Shown: positions 12,261 through 23,600 of the stretch, piece by piece
How positions within the stretch are numbered: position 1 is the first letter of the stretch
How the letters are laid out: each line of letters begins with the position of its first letter
Assembly (NCBI GenBank): GCA_036873135.1
Contig: JAPTYO010000007.1
Location: 8,042,763-8,106,762 of the forward strand
DNA: 64,000 nucleotides
Reading direction: 5' to 3'
Source of the DNA: Clarkia xantiana subsp. parviflora
Taxonomy: Eukaryota; Streptophyta; Magnoliopsida; Myrtales; Onagraceae
Program-made: the position numbers and the translations under genes
The notes under the pieces: model-generated
What the model was told of the DNA's origin: nothing
The model's database searches: none
The model's input: only the letters and a program-made list of their open reading frames with translations

Positions 12261-13078
12261 CTCTCTCTTTTTCTCTCTGCTGCAAGCCCCGGTAACCCTA
12301 ACACTGAAGCATTTGCGGCTTTGTGTTGGTTGACCTTCGTAATTTTGTTTTGGTTTTCTGTTTGTCGCTTTATTTCTAAATATTTATGAAAAGCAATCTA
12401 AATTACTTGCTGTACTTGATGAGAGTTTACTTGACTGCTTATTCATAATTTTAATTATCTTCAAGATTTTCAGTTTCATGAATTAATAATCAGTCTTTCA
12501 GGATGATGCACATATCTTTTTCCACAAAGGTTACTGCAATTCGGGGATACCAATATTAATCTATGAGAGTCCACAGTAAGATTAGAGGAGTTGAGATACA
12601 ATCAAGGTATTGTTTATGCGTTATATATATATATTTTTTTTTGAAGTTTTGCTCTTCGATTATGCTTAAATCTGCATCAGCTTTCTTATTGCAGGTCAAT
12701 ACTGATGATTATTGCATGTTGATGTGTTCATATTTGACGAAGATGAAGTTAAGCAGATCGATAGAAACTAAAAATTGTTTGTTTTGGCAATTTTCAGGTA
12801 CGGCTGAATAACATTAAGGATACTAATTTTGTAAATGTAACAATTCAATCCTTGATGAGTGTTACACCTTTGAGGTTACTTTATAGTTTCTTATAATGAT
12901 GGGAGTGGTAATATGGGAGTTGAGAATGAGGTCTGAAATCGAAACTGAAGGTCTAAAGTATATATTCTAAGTCAAAAGAAGAAAAAGCGAATAAAGGGTC
13001 AGACTTAACAAAGCCAGAGAGAACCCAATAATTTGTTTCACATCTGAAGACGTAGCCAACATAAAAGAAAGAGAGAGC

Positions 13079-13620
13079 GTGAGGAAGCTTATGGAGTTCC
13101 GTTCTTCATTTGTAATGGGAATGATCTTTGAAATGTGGAAGAATGTATTGGCAACTCTACAGGGTATACTCTTGATTACTGCTTTATCTGCCAGAGCTTC
13201 TGTTTCTTACGATTCTAAGTTCATCATTATCAATGGCCAAGAAGAAAACTTATTTCTGGATCCATACACTATCCAAGAAGTACTCTTGGGGTATATTATT
13301 ATGATAACTTGACTATTTTTTGTCCATATTGTATCATTTTAACAAGAAAATAAAAATTTCACTTTATTTCATTTTCTGGAAATATTTTTTGATGCAGATG
13401 TGGCCAGAGCTTATTATGAAGGCAAAAACAAGAGGCGTGGATGTAATTCAGACTTATGTTTTCTGGAATGAACATGAAATCATGAATTCACAAAGAGAGG
13501 TAATAGTAAAAAAAATAAAAATAACCCAATTAGGGATTTTTAACATTTAGAAATATGCTTTTGTTTTGCAGTATTATTTTGGGAAGAATTATGATTTGGT
13601 CAATGCCATTAACATTTAGT
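13079..13620 (+). pseudogene. Beta-galactosidase (GH35) fragment captured by Helitron 1
   Basis: Three consecutive exon remnants of a plant GH35 beta-galactosidase. The first encodes a signal-peptide-like start, then SVSYDSKFIIINGQ; after a frameshift the family motif ISGSIHYPRST can be read at about 13251-13287. A second exon after an AG at 13395-13397 encodes [20 protein letters not shown] followed by VFWNEHE and ends at a GTAATAG donor. A third starts after TTTTGCAG (13570) with YYFGKNYDLVN and hits a stop. In intact enzymes these blocks form the start of the catalytic barrel; the fragment ends before the catalytic glutamates, so it cannot be active. The retained introns show that genomic DNA, not cDNA, was captured. 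Confidence 0.85.
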
Positions 13621-13912
13621 AAGTTTGCAGTTAGAAAGGTGTAGATGGTTATCTTACATTTAACATATCTAGAGTTCTTAGTTGTTAGAAAAGTTATACA
13701 TGACTTAACCGACCTGATTTTGTAGGACAAACCAACTGATACATATATTAGTATGAATAAGGATTTAGCTAATCAACTCTGGGACTGCAAACAAGAACCT
13801 ACTCTAGATTGATTCATGCTTAGCAAGTAGAAATTCCTGCTTCCATGAGAAGAATTCTGATAAAAAAAATTGTTATTGACAATGAAAAAAAAAAAAAAAA
13901 AAGAGATGGAAA

Positions 13913-14250
13913 AAAATTTATAGTCATTGGAGCTGGCCCTGCTGGTTTAACGGCCAGCACTTGCAATGTTAGGGTTTTTCTGTGACTGTTCTTAAGGCAA
14001 GAAGCAGGACAGGTGGACGTGTCTACACTGATCACTCATCACTTTTATTACATGTGGCTTCTTGGGGCTAGCATAATTACAAGGGTAGAAAATTGAAGCT
14101 TACATGACCTCTAAGAGAAGGCCAGATCCATTCGCCCTGGTTTTTGCTCAATTAGGTCTTAAAACGACTCTCTTGAACAATGGTTGTCCCCTTTATAATG
14201 TTGTGACGGGTGAGAAAGTTGCTGCTGATCTTGATGAAGCTTCTCAACAT
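13913..14250 (+). pseudogene. LSD1-like (LDL) amine-oxidase fragment captured by Helitron 1
   Basis: Remnant of a flavin-dependent lysine-specific demethylase, most like plant LDL3-type proteins. One frame gives the FAD-binding KFIVIGAGPAGLTAS, which breaks after NVRVF. Another frame resumes with VTVLKARSRTGGRVYTD, and a third with LGASIIT. Beyond a stop, the frame from 14104 reads RRPDPFALVFAQLGLKTTLL, then CPLYNVVTGEKVAADLDEA. Order and spacing match the N-terminal half of the amine-oxidase domain, with at least two frame breaks and a short deletion. The remaining stretch to 14405 (ending ELPPNGGSGHSCIHDP) does not match that family and may be a junction artefact. Confidence 0.8.
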
Positions 14251-14901
14251 GTTTCATTCTTCATACCTATACCTAACGGGATGTGTGGTTTACTTTTGCA
14301 GGCAATTATCGATTGCTTGAAACTATCTTTTGCATCTTTCGCATCTTTCGCAGGGGAGCTGCCCCCGAATGGGGGATCTGGCCATAGTTGCATTCATGAC
14401 CCTTAGGTTTCTCTAATTTTTTTTATTGTTTAATGTATCTTACATAATTTTTTTACAATTCACGATTGATGCAATTGAGACTGCATTGTAATTTTTGAAC
14501 TGCGGATTCAAATTCATGGAGATATTATACATAAATGTCAAAATTTATAATTTAATAGGTAGCCCTGCGCGTAGCGCAGGGTTAGCACCTAGTTCTATAA
14601 TAAGCCACTCCGTCCCTGGGGTTGGGCATTGGGAATATGTTTATACGCTAAGTTCATTTCGTCATCATTTTTAAATTATAAATAAATAAAATTTCATATT
14701 AGGAACTTCTCAATCTTCGAAAGTTCTAGAAAATGTCTTCAAAAGTTAATATTATTATTATGGCCGTTTGAATGAACATAATACAAAATTAATTGAAATA
14801 TGATATTATAAGTGATGTGATCTACGTATAGATTGTAGTATATAATTGTGCTATAATATAGAGTGTAATATTAGATTACAGTGTTTAATATATATTGTAA
14901 T

Positions 14902-15191
14902 AGAGCCGGCCCAAAAGAAACTGGGGCTTAAAGTAAAAAAAAACATTTTGGGCCCTATAGTTGGCCCAGTAAAAGATGACATAATTACTTAAATTGATTA
15001 TAATTAAGTTAATTTTATCGCTAGCCAAAAAATGATTGAAAGTTATTTCATTTTTTTTCTTTTGAACTTGACATTTTTTTATTATGTGTTGAAGTGGACT
15101 TACTTATATAATAATATATATATGAGACCTTTTTTTTTTCTTGGGGTCTAAAGCCCTAGCTTTAGTGGTCTTACCCATGGGTCGACCCTGT
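14902..15191. mobile_element. hAT-type MITE, 290 bp
   Basis: The left end reads AGAGCCGGCCCAAAAG and the right end GGTCGACCCTGT, imperfect inverted repeats typical of hAT-derived MITEs. The sequence ATTGTAAT occurs directly at both sides (14894-14901 and 15192-15199), an 8-bp target duplication. There is no coding capacity. Confidence 0.75.
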
Positions 15192-15199
15192 ATTGTAAT

Positions 15200-16190
15200 G
15201 TGATTTTAATGTTATTATACTAATATATATGAGAGTATATTATATTTTAATATGATAAAATAATATATATTTTGACAACAACTAACTTTTTAAACTTTAT
15301 GTTTTGTGGTTAATACTTTAGTAATTTATGAGAACTCTAAAATCTGAATATTTAAATTCAATACGCATAACTATTAAAATTCTATTAATTAAAGTATTTT
15401 ATATAATTTTATAAGATAATTTTTATGGAGTACACAACCATCTTACTACATACTAATCATATTTATTCGGGTAACTACATAAATAATCATATGTAATGGG
15501 GTACTTCGATTAATAATCTTACAGCCAAAGTATGATATATGCAATTGCATAGTGTATATTTGAGAACAGGTCTAAGTGATTTATGTTGTTATTTATAGAA
15601 TCATATACATCCTATATGTATGCTGTCTTCCATAATTATAAAACATTGCTTCATTTAATACTAATCAAATTGTAGAAGGGTTCGGCTAAAATAAATTCGC
15701 GTTTATTTCAATTTGGATTTCTCAGTCATCAGATTATACATATGTAAGAAACACTTTTTATCTCTCCTCAATTATAGTTGATTCTCTTTCATGATCTAAC
15801 GGCTATGAAATCAAATTTAAATAAACTCGATTGCATTTTAGCCGGCCAATTGTAGAAACCAACGCTAACTAGATAGCTACTTATATACAAGAAATATGAC
15901 TCCCGACAAGAAGTTAGCTAGCATTACAAGATAGGAATACATATCATACCAAACTGACGAAGCGGCTTGGAGCATATCCAAGATTTGATTTTCTCGGCCG
16001 GCCAAATAAATAAAAATGAGTAGGCAAGGCAACCTTAGTAAATAAAAAAAATAATATTATTATTAATATTAAATAATAATAAGTAAAAAAAACAAGTCTT
16101 TTAAATGTTTTAACCCCAAAACGGAAACATTTGTGTTGTCAATGATATCAAACATCACATGAGAGATCCAGCCTACTACTACTCAATACA
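15200..16190. other. Intergenic AT-rich region
   Basis: No coding sequence, RNA gene or element with defined ends was recognised between the two hAT-type elements. Confidence 0.5.
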
Positions 16191-16198
16191 CCTATATT

Positions 16199-16741
16199 TA
16201 GGGCTGTCAATTTGTGACACGACACCGTAGCACGACACAAACACGCACGGAAAAAATCGTGTTTGTGCTAACATATAGTAGAACGATAACACGAACACGA
16301 TATAACTTCTGTGTCGTGTTCGTGTTCGTGTTTGAGTATCATAACACGACACACACGATAAAGTTGTGCTACTAAGACTAATTCTTAAGTATTTTTTAAA
16401 CAAATCTTATTTATTACCTTTAAAAACTTCAGTTAGAGATTTAATTTTTAGTGTTTTATATTCTATATTATTAACTTATGAATATTGACATACTAATCAT
16501 AGTTTTTTTTATATATAAAGTTTATTATTTTGTTTTTTTTTGCTTAAAGATCTCGTTTCGGGATGTACAACTATATATCCTTACACAACACGATAGCACG
16601 ACACGAACACGCACGAAAATATCCGTACCGTGTTCGTGTTTGTAAAATGTGGCATGATAAGCTTTCCGTGCGTGTTCGTGTTCAGTAAGTTTAGCACGAT
16701 ACGATTATTGACACGCACGATAGCACGAATTGCCACCCCTA
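16199..16741. mobile_element. hAT-type non-autonomous element, 543 bp
   Basis: The left end is TAGGGCTGTCAATT and the right end AATTGCCACCCCTA. Sub-terminal regions are full of short ACACGA/CACGAACACG repeats in both orientations. CCTATATT is duplicated at 16191-16198 and 16742-16749, an 8-bp target duplication as made by hAT transposases. The element at 28051-28820 belongs to the same family. No transposase is encoded. Confidence 0.85.
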
Positions 16742-16859
16742 CCTATATTATTATAGAAAATAAATAGTTAATATATTCCCCAATTAGATAGATCAATATG
16801 AGTTGGCAAAAAAAAAAGGATAGATCAATATGGTGTGGGCTGTAGAAGAAGAGCATCTG

Positions 16860-17660
16860 AGGCCCCAAGCACGTGAAAACATGTGTTTAGACACTTTGAT
16901 TTTTCCTCCATATCACCCTTGTCTCATGTTATAGATATACGCCCATCTTCGGCATACGACCGATACATGGATCACCTGCTTTACCCAATCGATTCAAAAT
17001 ACAGATCCCCGACTAATCCGAACGAAATAAGACCGGACTGGTCCGAATGGATCAAACCATTCGGACTAGTCCAAATAAAATAAGACTGGTCCCCAACACC
17101 TCCGAAATATAAGGCATGAGCCACCACATTAGAGCTATCTATAACAATAGCGCATTATACTCTAACAAGGATAATAATAAATGCATGTAAATCCATACCA
17201 CTACGTCCAAATAAGGAATAATGCATACATCCTCATAAAGTAGTATATGAACTCTTAAGAAACAATATAAACCCCTCCTATGAGAACAAATAAATGATCA
17301 ACATAGCTTAAATCATATATGGTATAATTACAAACCCCGGGATAAGATAAACTTATCCAGGTCTAGAGGGTATAATTACAAACCCGGGATCGATTACTTC
17401 CATCATTGAAAGTTTGATCTCTCTCTAGAACTATTGCTATTCTTTTATCTCTCTAAAGTCAAGTTTAACTTGGGCATCAGAGTGGATTTACCGGGACATT
17501 TCCCGGTTCACCCCTTCTTACATGTCCGATCTGAGGAAGAGACCCGAAAGAGGACGATCCCATCAAAGTAAGAGACTCGAAAGCGAAAGGCCTCATCGAA
17601 GCACATCACCCCGAAGGAGCTTGTGGAAGCGCCAGGTTCCATCAATCATCATTATAATTA
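16860..17660. repeat. Possible solo or truncated LTR of a retrotransposon
   Basis: From about 17340 to 17560 the sequence resembles the 3' part of a plant Ty3/gypsy LTR: CT-rich TATCTCTCTAAAGTC, then AACTTGGGCATCAGAGTGG and a CCGGGACATTTCCCGG palindrome. A short inverted repeat of 16 bp lies at 17035-17072. I could not define terminal TG/CA ends or a target duplication, and no coding part is present. The boundaries are guesses. Confidence 0.35.
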
Positions 17661-18236
17661 TAATTATTAATAAATATAAATCTCTTTATTGTATAGTTAA
17701 ATAAACATAATTCTATTAGCTAGATTGAATATTTAGATAAAAATACCCTGTGAAATTATTAGTAATTTTGATGTTTGAATTTAATTTTTAAAATTCCGTT
17801 CAAATGTATATTATTGTGTCATATGACACAACTAACGATTTTGAATTTTAAATTATTTTGTATACAAGTCACAATATACAAAATCTAACAACTAAAAAAT
17901 CAAGCACGAAATAAACTCAATTATAGCGTAACATTTTTTTTTTAATTATGTTAATGGTCAAAGCTAGCTATAGATAGAGCTAGATGTAACGTAATGTAGG
18001 CTACTAAGTTTTGTGGTCTATATAACCTTTGTTGTGATTTTGCATATGACGATGCCGACATGCTCCAATATTTGATGCATGTGCATTTTGCCAGCAAGAG
18101 AAAGCTATGCTTCTAAGTTTTTACCCAAGTGCAATTAAGTAATAAAAATATATGTTTACAAACTTGGGAATTTGATTTGGAAGTACCAAAATTGACACAC
18201 GTATCATGATATAATTTGTACCATACAATATATGGT

Positions 18237-18974
18237 CAATAACCTGGGAGATAGTCTGAAGATTGGCTTTTGTGAATTTGAGAGGTCTGAAGATTGAAAT
18301 GGTGATAACAGATGTCTGAAATTTCGACTTGTAGATAATAGAGGTATTCGTTAGTTTTTTCCGTTAAAACTGACGGAAGTTGGTCATGTGCATGGCATGT
18401 GACCAGAAATAAAATTAAATTCCAAAAATACCCTTCTTGCATCTCACATGCTTGAATGAAAAGACGAAATGCCCTTAATGCCACCACCCAACTCTGGCGA
18501 CCACCACTCACAGCTCCGGCGACCGCCACCCAACTCCGGCGACCACAACCGCGGTCCCGATTGGATCCAATCGGGGCCGGTGGCTCCGATTGGGCCCAAT
18601 CGGAGCCACAAAGCTCCGATCGGAGCCGTGTGGCGGTCGTCGGAGTTGGGTGGCGGTCGCCGGAGTTGTGAGTGGTGGTCGCCGGAGTTGGGTGGTGGCC
18701 GGCCGGAGCCGTGGTGGTGGCCGGAGTTAGGTTATGTTTAAATTATGGACATTGGTATTTTTGTCATTTCATCTTTATATTGATTAAACTTTTTATTAAT
18801 TCAAATATTGTAAAAATGTATTTTTGACATTTCATGCGGTTCTGTTAAGTTTGACAGAAAATTTGGACGGAAAACCTAAAAATCACAAAGTTCAAACTTC
18901 GGATCTCAGTTATCACCATTTCAATTTTCAGACCTCTCAAATTCACAATGACCAATCTTCAAACCTCTCTCTAT
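18237..18974. mobile_element. Mutator-like long-TIR foldback element, 738 bp
   Basis: The left arm (about 18240-18330) and right arm (about 18880-18974) are inverted copies, including TGTGAATTTGAGAGGTCTGA and GAAATGGTGATAAC. The flanks share AATATATGGT (18227-18236 and 18975-18984), a duplication of about 10 bp as expected of Mutator-like elements. Between the arms lies a GC-rich block (18480-18725) that is itself an inverted repeat: GGCGACCACCACTCAC-type words on the left and their complements on the right. Nearly the whole element could fold into one hairpin. No transposase is encoded. A relative may lie at about 31457-31905. Confidence 0.7.
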
Positions 18975-18984
18975 AATATATGGT

Positions 18985-19810
18985 ACTTTGCCAATTTTGG
19001 TACCAAATAATTTCGGTGTCAATTTGAATTAAATAGGATAGGATACGTGATGAACAAAAAACATTGGCAACATTTGTTATACGGTTAATCTGGTTTGGGT
19101 TACCAAATTCTGGCCTTCAGTTCCGTAACTCTCGTTCTTGTTAGATCCACAAAATGAATATTATGTGGATTAAAAATTCTACAAAATATTACCCAAAAAA
19201 TAAATATATTCTCCAAAAGCTTATCCATGTATAGAACAGCTATTGACACAATACAACAGCTAAAGGAAAATTGACACACAGTACAACAGCTAAAGGAAAA
19301 TTTATTAAAATAACCAAAAACAGGGTATGCTGTTGGAATGACTTTCAAAAGCGTCAAAGATTCGAGTTCCACTAATTAAAAAATAATTTTCTTAAAAAAA
19401 ACGTTCTTGATATTGTATGAACATATGACTTTTCAAAGGCAACGACTTGAACAAAAAAAAAAAAAAAAGCTACAACTTGACCTAAACATTAATTACAAAC
19501 CAACAAGACAAACAGTAAAAAAAACATTAAGCAGATCCGGCAAAACAAAACCCAACTCCAGAAACCTTGTAGCAACAAATGTACATGTATTTTGACAACA
19601 CCAAATCTGCAATGTCAAGACTCAATATTCAACAAAGCTACCCACAACGTTTGTAACACAAAACAATTACCTAAAACCTCATCAGAATGGGGTTATATCA
19701 TCACAATCTACTTCCTTCAGATTTTTGTACTTACTGTTATCACCTGTTTTTTTTTTTTACATAATAATGGAAGACATCCATAAATACTACTTGGGTTATT
19801 TCCTGTTCAT
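18985..19810. other. Region downstream of the TRP-like gene
   Basis: AT-rich sequence downstream of the TRP-like stop at 19811. The part next to the stop presumably includes its 3' UTR. A short tandem duplication around TACAACAGCTAAAGGAAAATT is visible at 19252-19300. No coding region is supported. Confidence 0.5.
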
Positions 19811-22438
19811 TCAAATTGACAGCTCTTTAAGAGCAGAAGACGAGGTGGTCCCAGGAAGATGCTGCTTGGTAGGGTTGCGGGACCAGAAAGCTTGAGCCGC
19901 CAAGACACGGTCCAAGAGCTGCTGGGGAACGGGTTCTCCTCTCCTCTGCTGCGGCGCTATTCTTGCAGTATGCACTAGTGTCTTCCACTTATCCTATAAC
20001 ACATTGTAAAATACAACTTCATTAACCCTTTCACAGTTTTTTAAAATTAAAATTTAAAAAGTCTGTAATTTTAAATAACTCACCTTCAAATCAACATATG
20101 TTCGATGCTCTGCATCGTTAAAAGCTTGAACCTTTACATCTCGCCATCTATATCAATCATCAAGCAATGTTTCTCAGCAACCAGAAAGAAAAGGAAAATA
20201 AAACTTACTGTTTCTTTCCAGAAACTGTTGACTATGTCACTAAAGTATATTTTTTTTGCTAGAATGTCATTAAAGTATATGGGGTTAGTTCATTTACCTC
20301 CCGGTGCCAAGGTTCTCGACGGCTTGAACAAGAGATTCAACTTCGGTAACAGTGAAGGGCCTACGAACACGGCGCTGACCAATGTCGGGTCTATGATTAG
20401 GTTTCAATCTTGCAGGAACCATTGACAAGGTTTCTTTGTTTATTGTTGGATGAGGTACCAAAGCTTTACAATCCATGGTTGTGTCAGAAGAATGTACTGA
20501 ATCACAGTCAATTTCAGGTAAGTTTTTTCCTTGAGGGTTAGGCGTTGTATCTAAAGCTCGATATGGAACAACCGATGATTCAGGCAGGCACCTAGCAAGA
20601 CATCGCAAAAAAAAGGCACTAAATCAACAAATGCCACACAAAATCAGAAGAACTTGGATCATATGTGCTAAGTCCATCACAGTCCGAATATAATTCAGGG
20701 CAAGACCTGATAAGATTTAACCACATCATCAATTTTTCAGTTCGGCCATAAAAAAGTCTTTTTATGGAGAATATTGCCTTTATTCAAAGTTTTAAATGAG
20801 ATGGCAGAATCTTATTATCAAACCCTATACCCTAAATTCAGTTTATCTCATGTCAGATGAAGAGGATGAAAATCATATTAAAAGGACAGGCAATGACTGT
20901 GTTCCTTACTTGGCGAGAGGCTTAGGTTCTTCATGATGAACTATAGATGGAGCAGCAACTTGGGGGGCAACAGGAGCAGCTATTGAGGGGTTTGGCTCCA
21001 GAGTGAAACCCAAGGAATCTTGGTGATTCTCATGTGTAATTCCACTCTGCTGTAGAGTTTTATTGTCATCCCTCACTTTCTTACCCTGAAGCAGGACCCC
21101 TACATGTAAACCCCCTCCAAATAATGCTCCCACTGCTTCCATGACCATCCTCTTCAGAATCATAATTAAAACAATGAAATAAACTAATTAGTATCTAGAT
21201 TATGAATAGTGAAAATTCAAGTACTTCAAAGTGGTTTTATTATGTGATACCTTCAATGAACCAACAGTAGCGGTTTCTGGAATCTCGATAAACAGCTCTG
21301 GAATTCTGAAGGACTTGATCCTGAGCTTAACTGCACAAAATGTTCACTAAGATGAGAAAAAATGTAGTTTGAGGAAAATAAAATAAACAAAAGTTTTTTT
21401 TTTAATAAAATGGCATACCTCTGTCAACACTTCTTATCTTTTTATCATATTTTGAGACACTGTTCATGTCGTAGAGCCTCCTCTTTTTAAAAGGATATAT
21501 CCGTTGGTTTCTTTGATGCCTATAGCAATTCTTCCTAGCCCAGTATGAACCTCTCATATCTCCATCTGAAAAAATAAGGGCTGATTAAAGAAAATAAATC
21601 ATTTAGAAGAAATGAAAAATTCATTTTTAAAAAGTTCAAAGACTCACCATTTCTACTGAAAGGATCATCCCTAACTCTTGTAGCTACTTTTCGGTACTTG
21701 GACGCCAATATCTTCCTTATTCTTCTGTCACCAATCCGTGGTGCAGATGTTGTGAAGGGCGGCTTCTTCACGGTGTTAACAGCATACAAGTTTTCGTCAT
21801 CATCATCATCTCTACTAACTACTTTTGCATCTTTTTCACTCAAAGGAAAGGAATTGCATGGAACACTAAACTCAGATCTAATGGGTTTTTCACTACAAAC
21901 TAAAGTTTCTTCTACACTAAGCGGCACAGAAACAAGTTTTTGCTCTCTATTCTCTATCTTCACTTCATCATCTAATTTACAGTTCAATAGTTTCGTTTCC
22001 TTCAAAACATCTTCAACTTTGAAATCAGGACGATGATCATTCAGAGGTTTATGTTCAACTGATCTGCAATCAACTTCAGCACTATGTTCAAGCTGACGAG
22101 GTTCGGCATTGATCATATCTTGGTCGTTTTGTGATGAAGATTCACTCAAAGGAGGAAAGCCATCTTTTTCAAGTAACAACTCACCAGCTACGGCGGCCAA
22201 AAGATCAAATGCTTGTAACTTGTGGTTCTCAATCTTCTTTGAAATTGAAACTTTTCTCTACATGAACAGCAAATACTTTCAATTAATGAAAATTTAAATC
22301 TCAAACTTAAGCAAATCAAATTAGAAGAAAATGAAGTAAGTTTATTTAGATGTTTACCCTGACTGATCTAGGAGCTCTGGGTGTGGCTGGGACTTGATAG
22401 CCCCGGAATCCATACTCTAATCTCCTATTCGGCACCAT
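19811..22438 (-). CDS. Telomere-repeat-binding Myb protein (TRP/TBP family)
   Basis: A nuclear protein of the TRP1/TBP1 family that binds double-stranded plant telomere repeats. Coding exons: 22438-22358, 22257-21648, 21565-21419, 21330-21251, 21151-20910, 20591-20298, 20147-20084, 19993-19811; all junctions are GT-AG and phases agree, giving 566 residues. It starts MVPNRRLEYGFRGYQVP and continues with KLQAFDLLAAVAGELLLEK, both typical of the family. A central ubiquitin-like domain lies at about 280-345 (RIKSFRIPELFIEIPE, then LLQGKKVRDD). The C-terminal Myb domain starts near residue 459 with RRVRRPFTVTEVESLVQAVE and contains the diagnostic VDLKDKW (to residue 509), followed by the extension ending near FWSRNP. 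Serial acidic and serine-rich sequence fills the rest of exon 2. The 5' leader likely extends with introns to about 23550. Confidence 0.94.
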
Positions 22439-23600
22439 TTTTAGAAGAGATCATAGCAGGAAAATGCATCCAAATACCGATCAAACAATTTTAAGCGCCT
22501 AGTCGTGGATAAAGCAAAGTACAACCTGGAAAAAATGAAAATTTGCGGCTAGATATGAATTAGTCCAAGTGTTCGTCTTAAACACAATAGTATTGCAAAA
22601 TAGCCCAAAAAACGCTTAAAGCAACAAGACTATAGTAGATCTGATGTAACGGAAACCACGTATGATCATTTGATCTGCTCAAAGGAGACCAAAGGATAAA
22701 AGAGATAAATTAATACTAATTGTAGAATACGGCATTTCAGATTTAGATCAAGAAAAGCTTTCCGAAATGATATTTCACATTTCAGGAGAAATATGGAACC
22801 CGGATAAAATCTTTTATAACTGCTCAGTACCGAGCACATGTGAAACGATAACAGAGAAACTCTAGTGAATGTCTTCTACTTTCAAAGGGATGATTATCAC
22901 ATAGAATTTTCCAAGAGGTTAAACTCTAAGGAATCATACCCAAAATGAAAAGCAAAAACCATTTATGCAAGCTTTAAATCACAAGATTCAACCTTCTTGG
23001 AAAACATCAACATAAAAAAATTGAAAGGAAAAAACAAAATTGGACAGGTGATAAGAGCAAAAGAAAATCTGGTGTGCGTTTCCATCAGATCCAAACAACA
23101 CCAGAGGTTTCCGAACCCATAATTCTCAAAATCAGAAGCAAGATTGTGTTTGGATCGGAGAGTCCAATGCATTCCAAATCTATATCAGAGAGTCGAAATC
23201 CAAATCAGATGCCAAGCTACCTCGGATTCCTCTTACTGGGTTTTTCCCAAACCCCAATTCCAAAAACACAGTGAAGAAACAAATCAAAGATGCATGAAGA
23301 AAGGAAGCTGTAGCATTTCATGGTTTTAAAAAAGGATCTTTTATCCCGAACATCTCTATGGATAATAATAAATAAAAATAACAATAAGCAGAGGATTCTT
23401 ATAACCCAAATGAAATCCTTGAAAGCCTTATCTTGCTCACCTGCAAACTCCAGACCCACAAAAAAATCTCAGCGGAGAATTGAGTTGGAATTCACTACAC
23501 GCAAATGCAAGATCGGAGACTTGTGACGAACTCAACCGGAAAATTCTAATATTCCGTTTCTTCAGATTTCCTTCGCTTGGAGATCCGTGATTCCGCCTCA
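22439..23600 (-). other. Probable 5' leader and introns of the TRP-like gene
   Basis: There is no coding sequence in this stretch, and it lies directly upstream of the TRP-like start. CT-rich sequence and possible splice signals (for example minus-strand TTGTACTTTGC near 22520 and the stretch at 23440-23600) suggest non-coding leader exons, but exact borders cannot be set. Short open frames on either strand have no similarity. Confidence 0.4.

Larger units (their letters stand above)
11461..14592 (+). mobile_element. Non-autonomous Helitron carrying gene fragments (Helitron 1)
   Basis: The 5' end TCTATATATATAATAAGGCA follows an A at 11460 and resembles the 5' end of the Helitron at 55075. 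The 3' end has a GC-rich hairpin (CCCTGCGC, GTA, GCGCAGGG, 14563-14581) followed by TTAGCACCTAG, with T at 14593. TC start, CTAG end, terminal hairpin and insertion between A and T are the Helitron hallmarks. No RepHel transposase was seen, so it is non-autonomous. Inside are a GC-rich segment (about 11850-12260), a broken beta-galactosidase (13079-13620) and a broken LSD1-like demethylase (13913-14250), all in the same orientation. The 5' end could lie a few bases further left because of repeated TCTA. Confidence 0.85.

Noticed and set aside
18456..18741. Two overlapping Pro/Gly-rich open frames
   Set aside because: They come from the GC-rich inverted repeat of the foldback element and are not conserved proteins.
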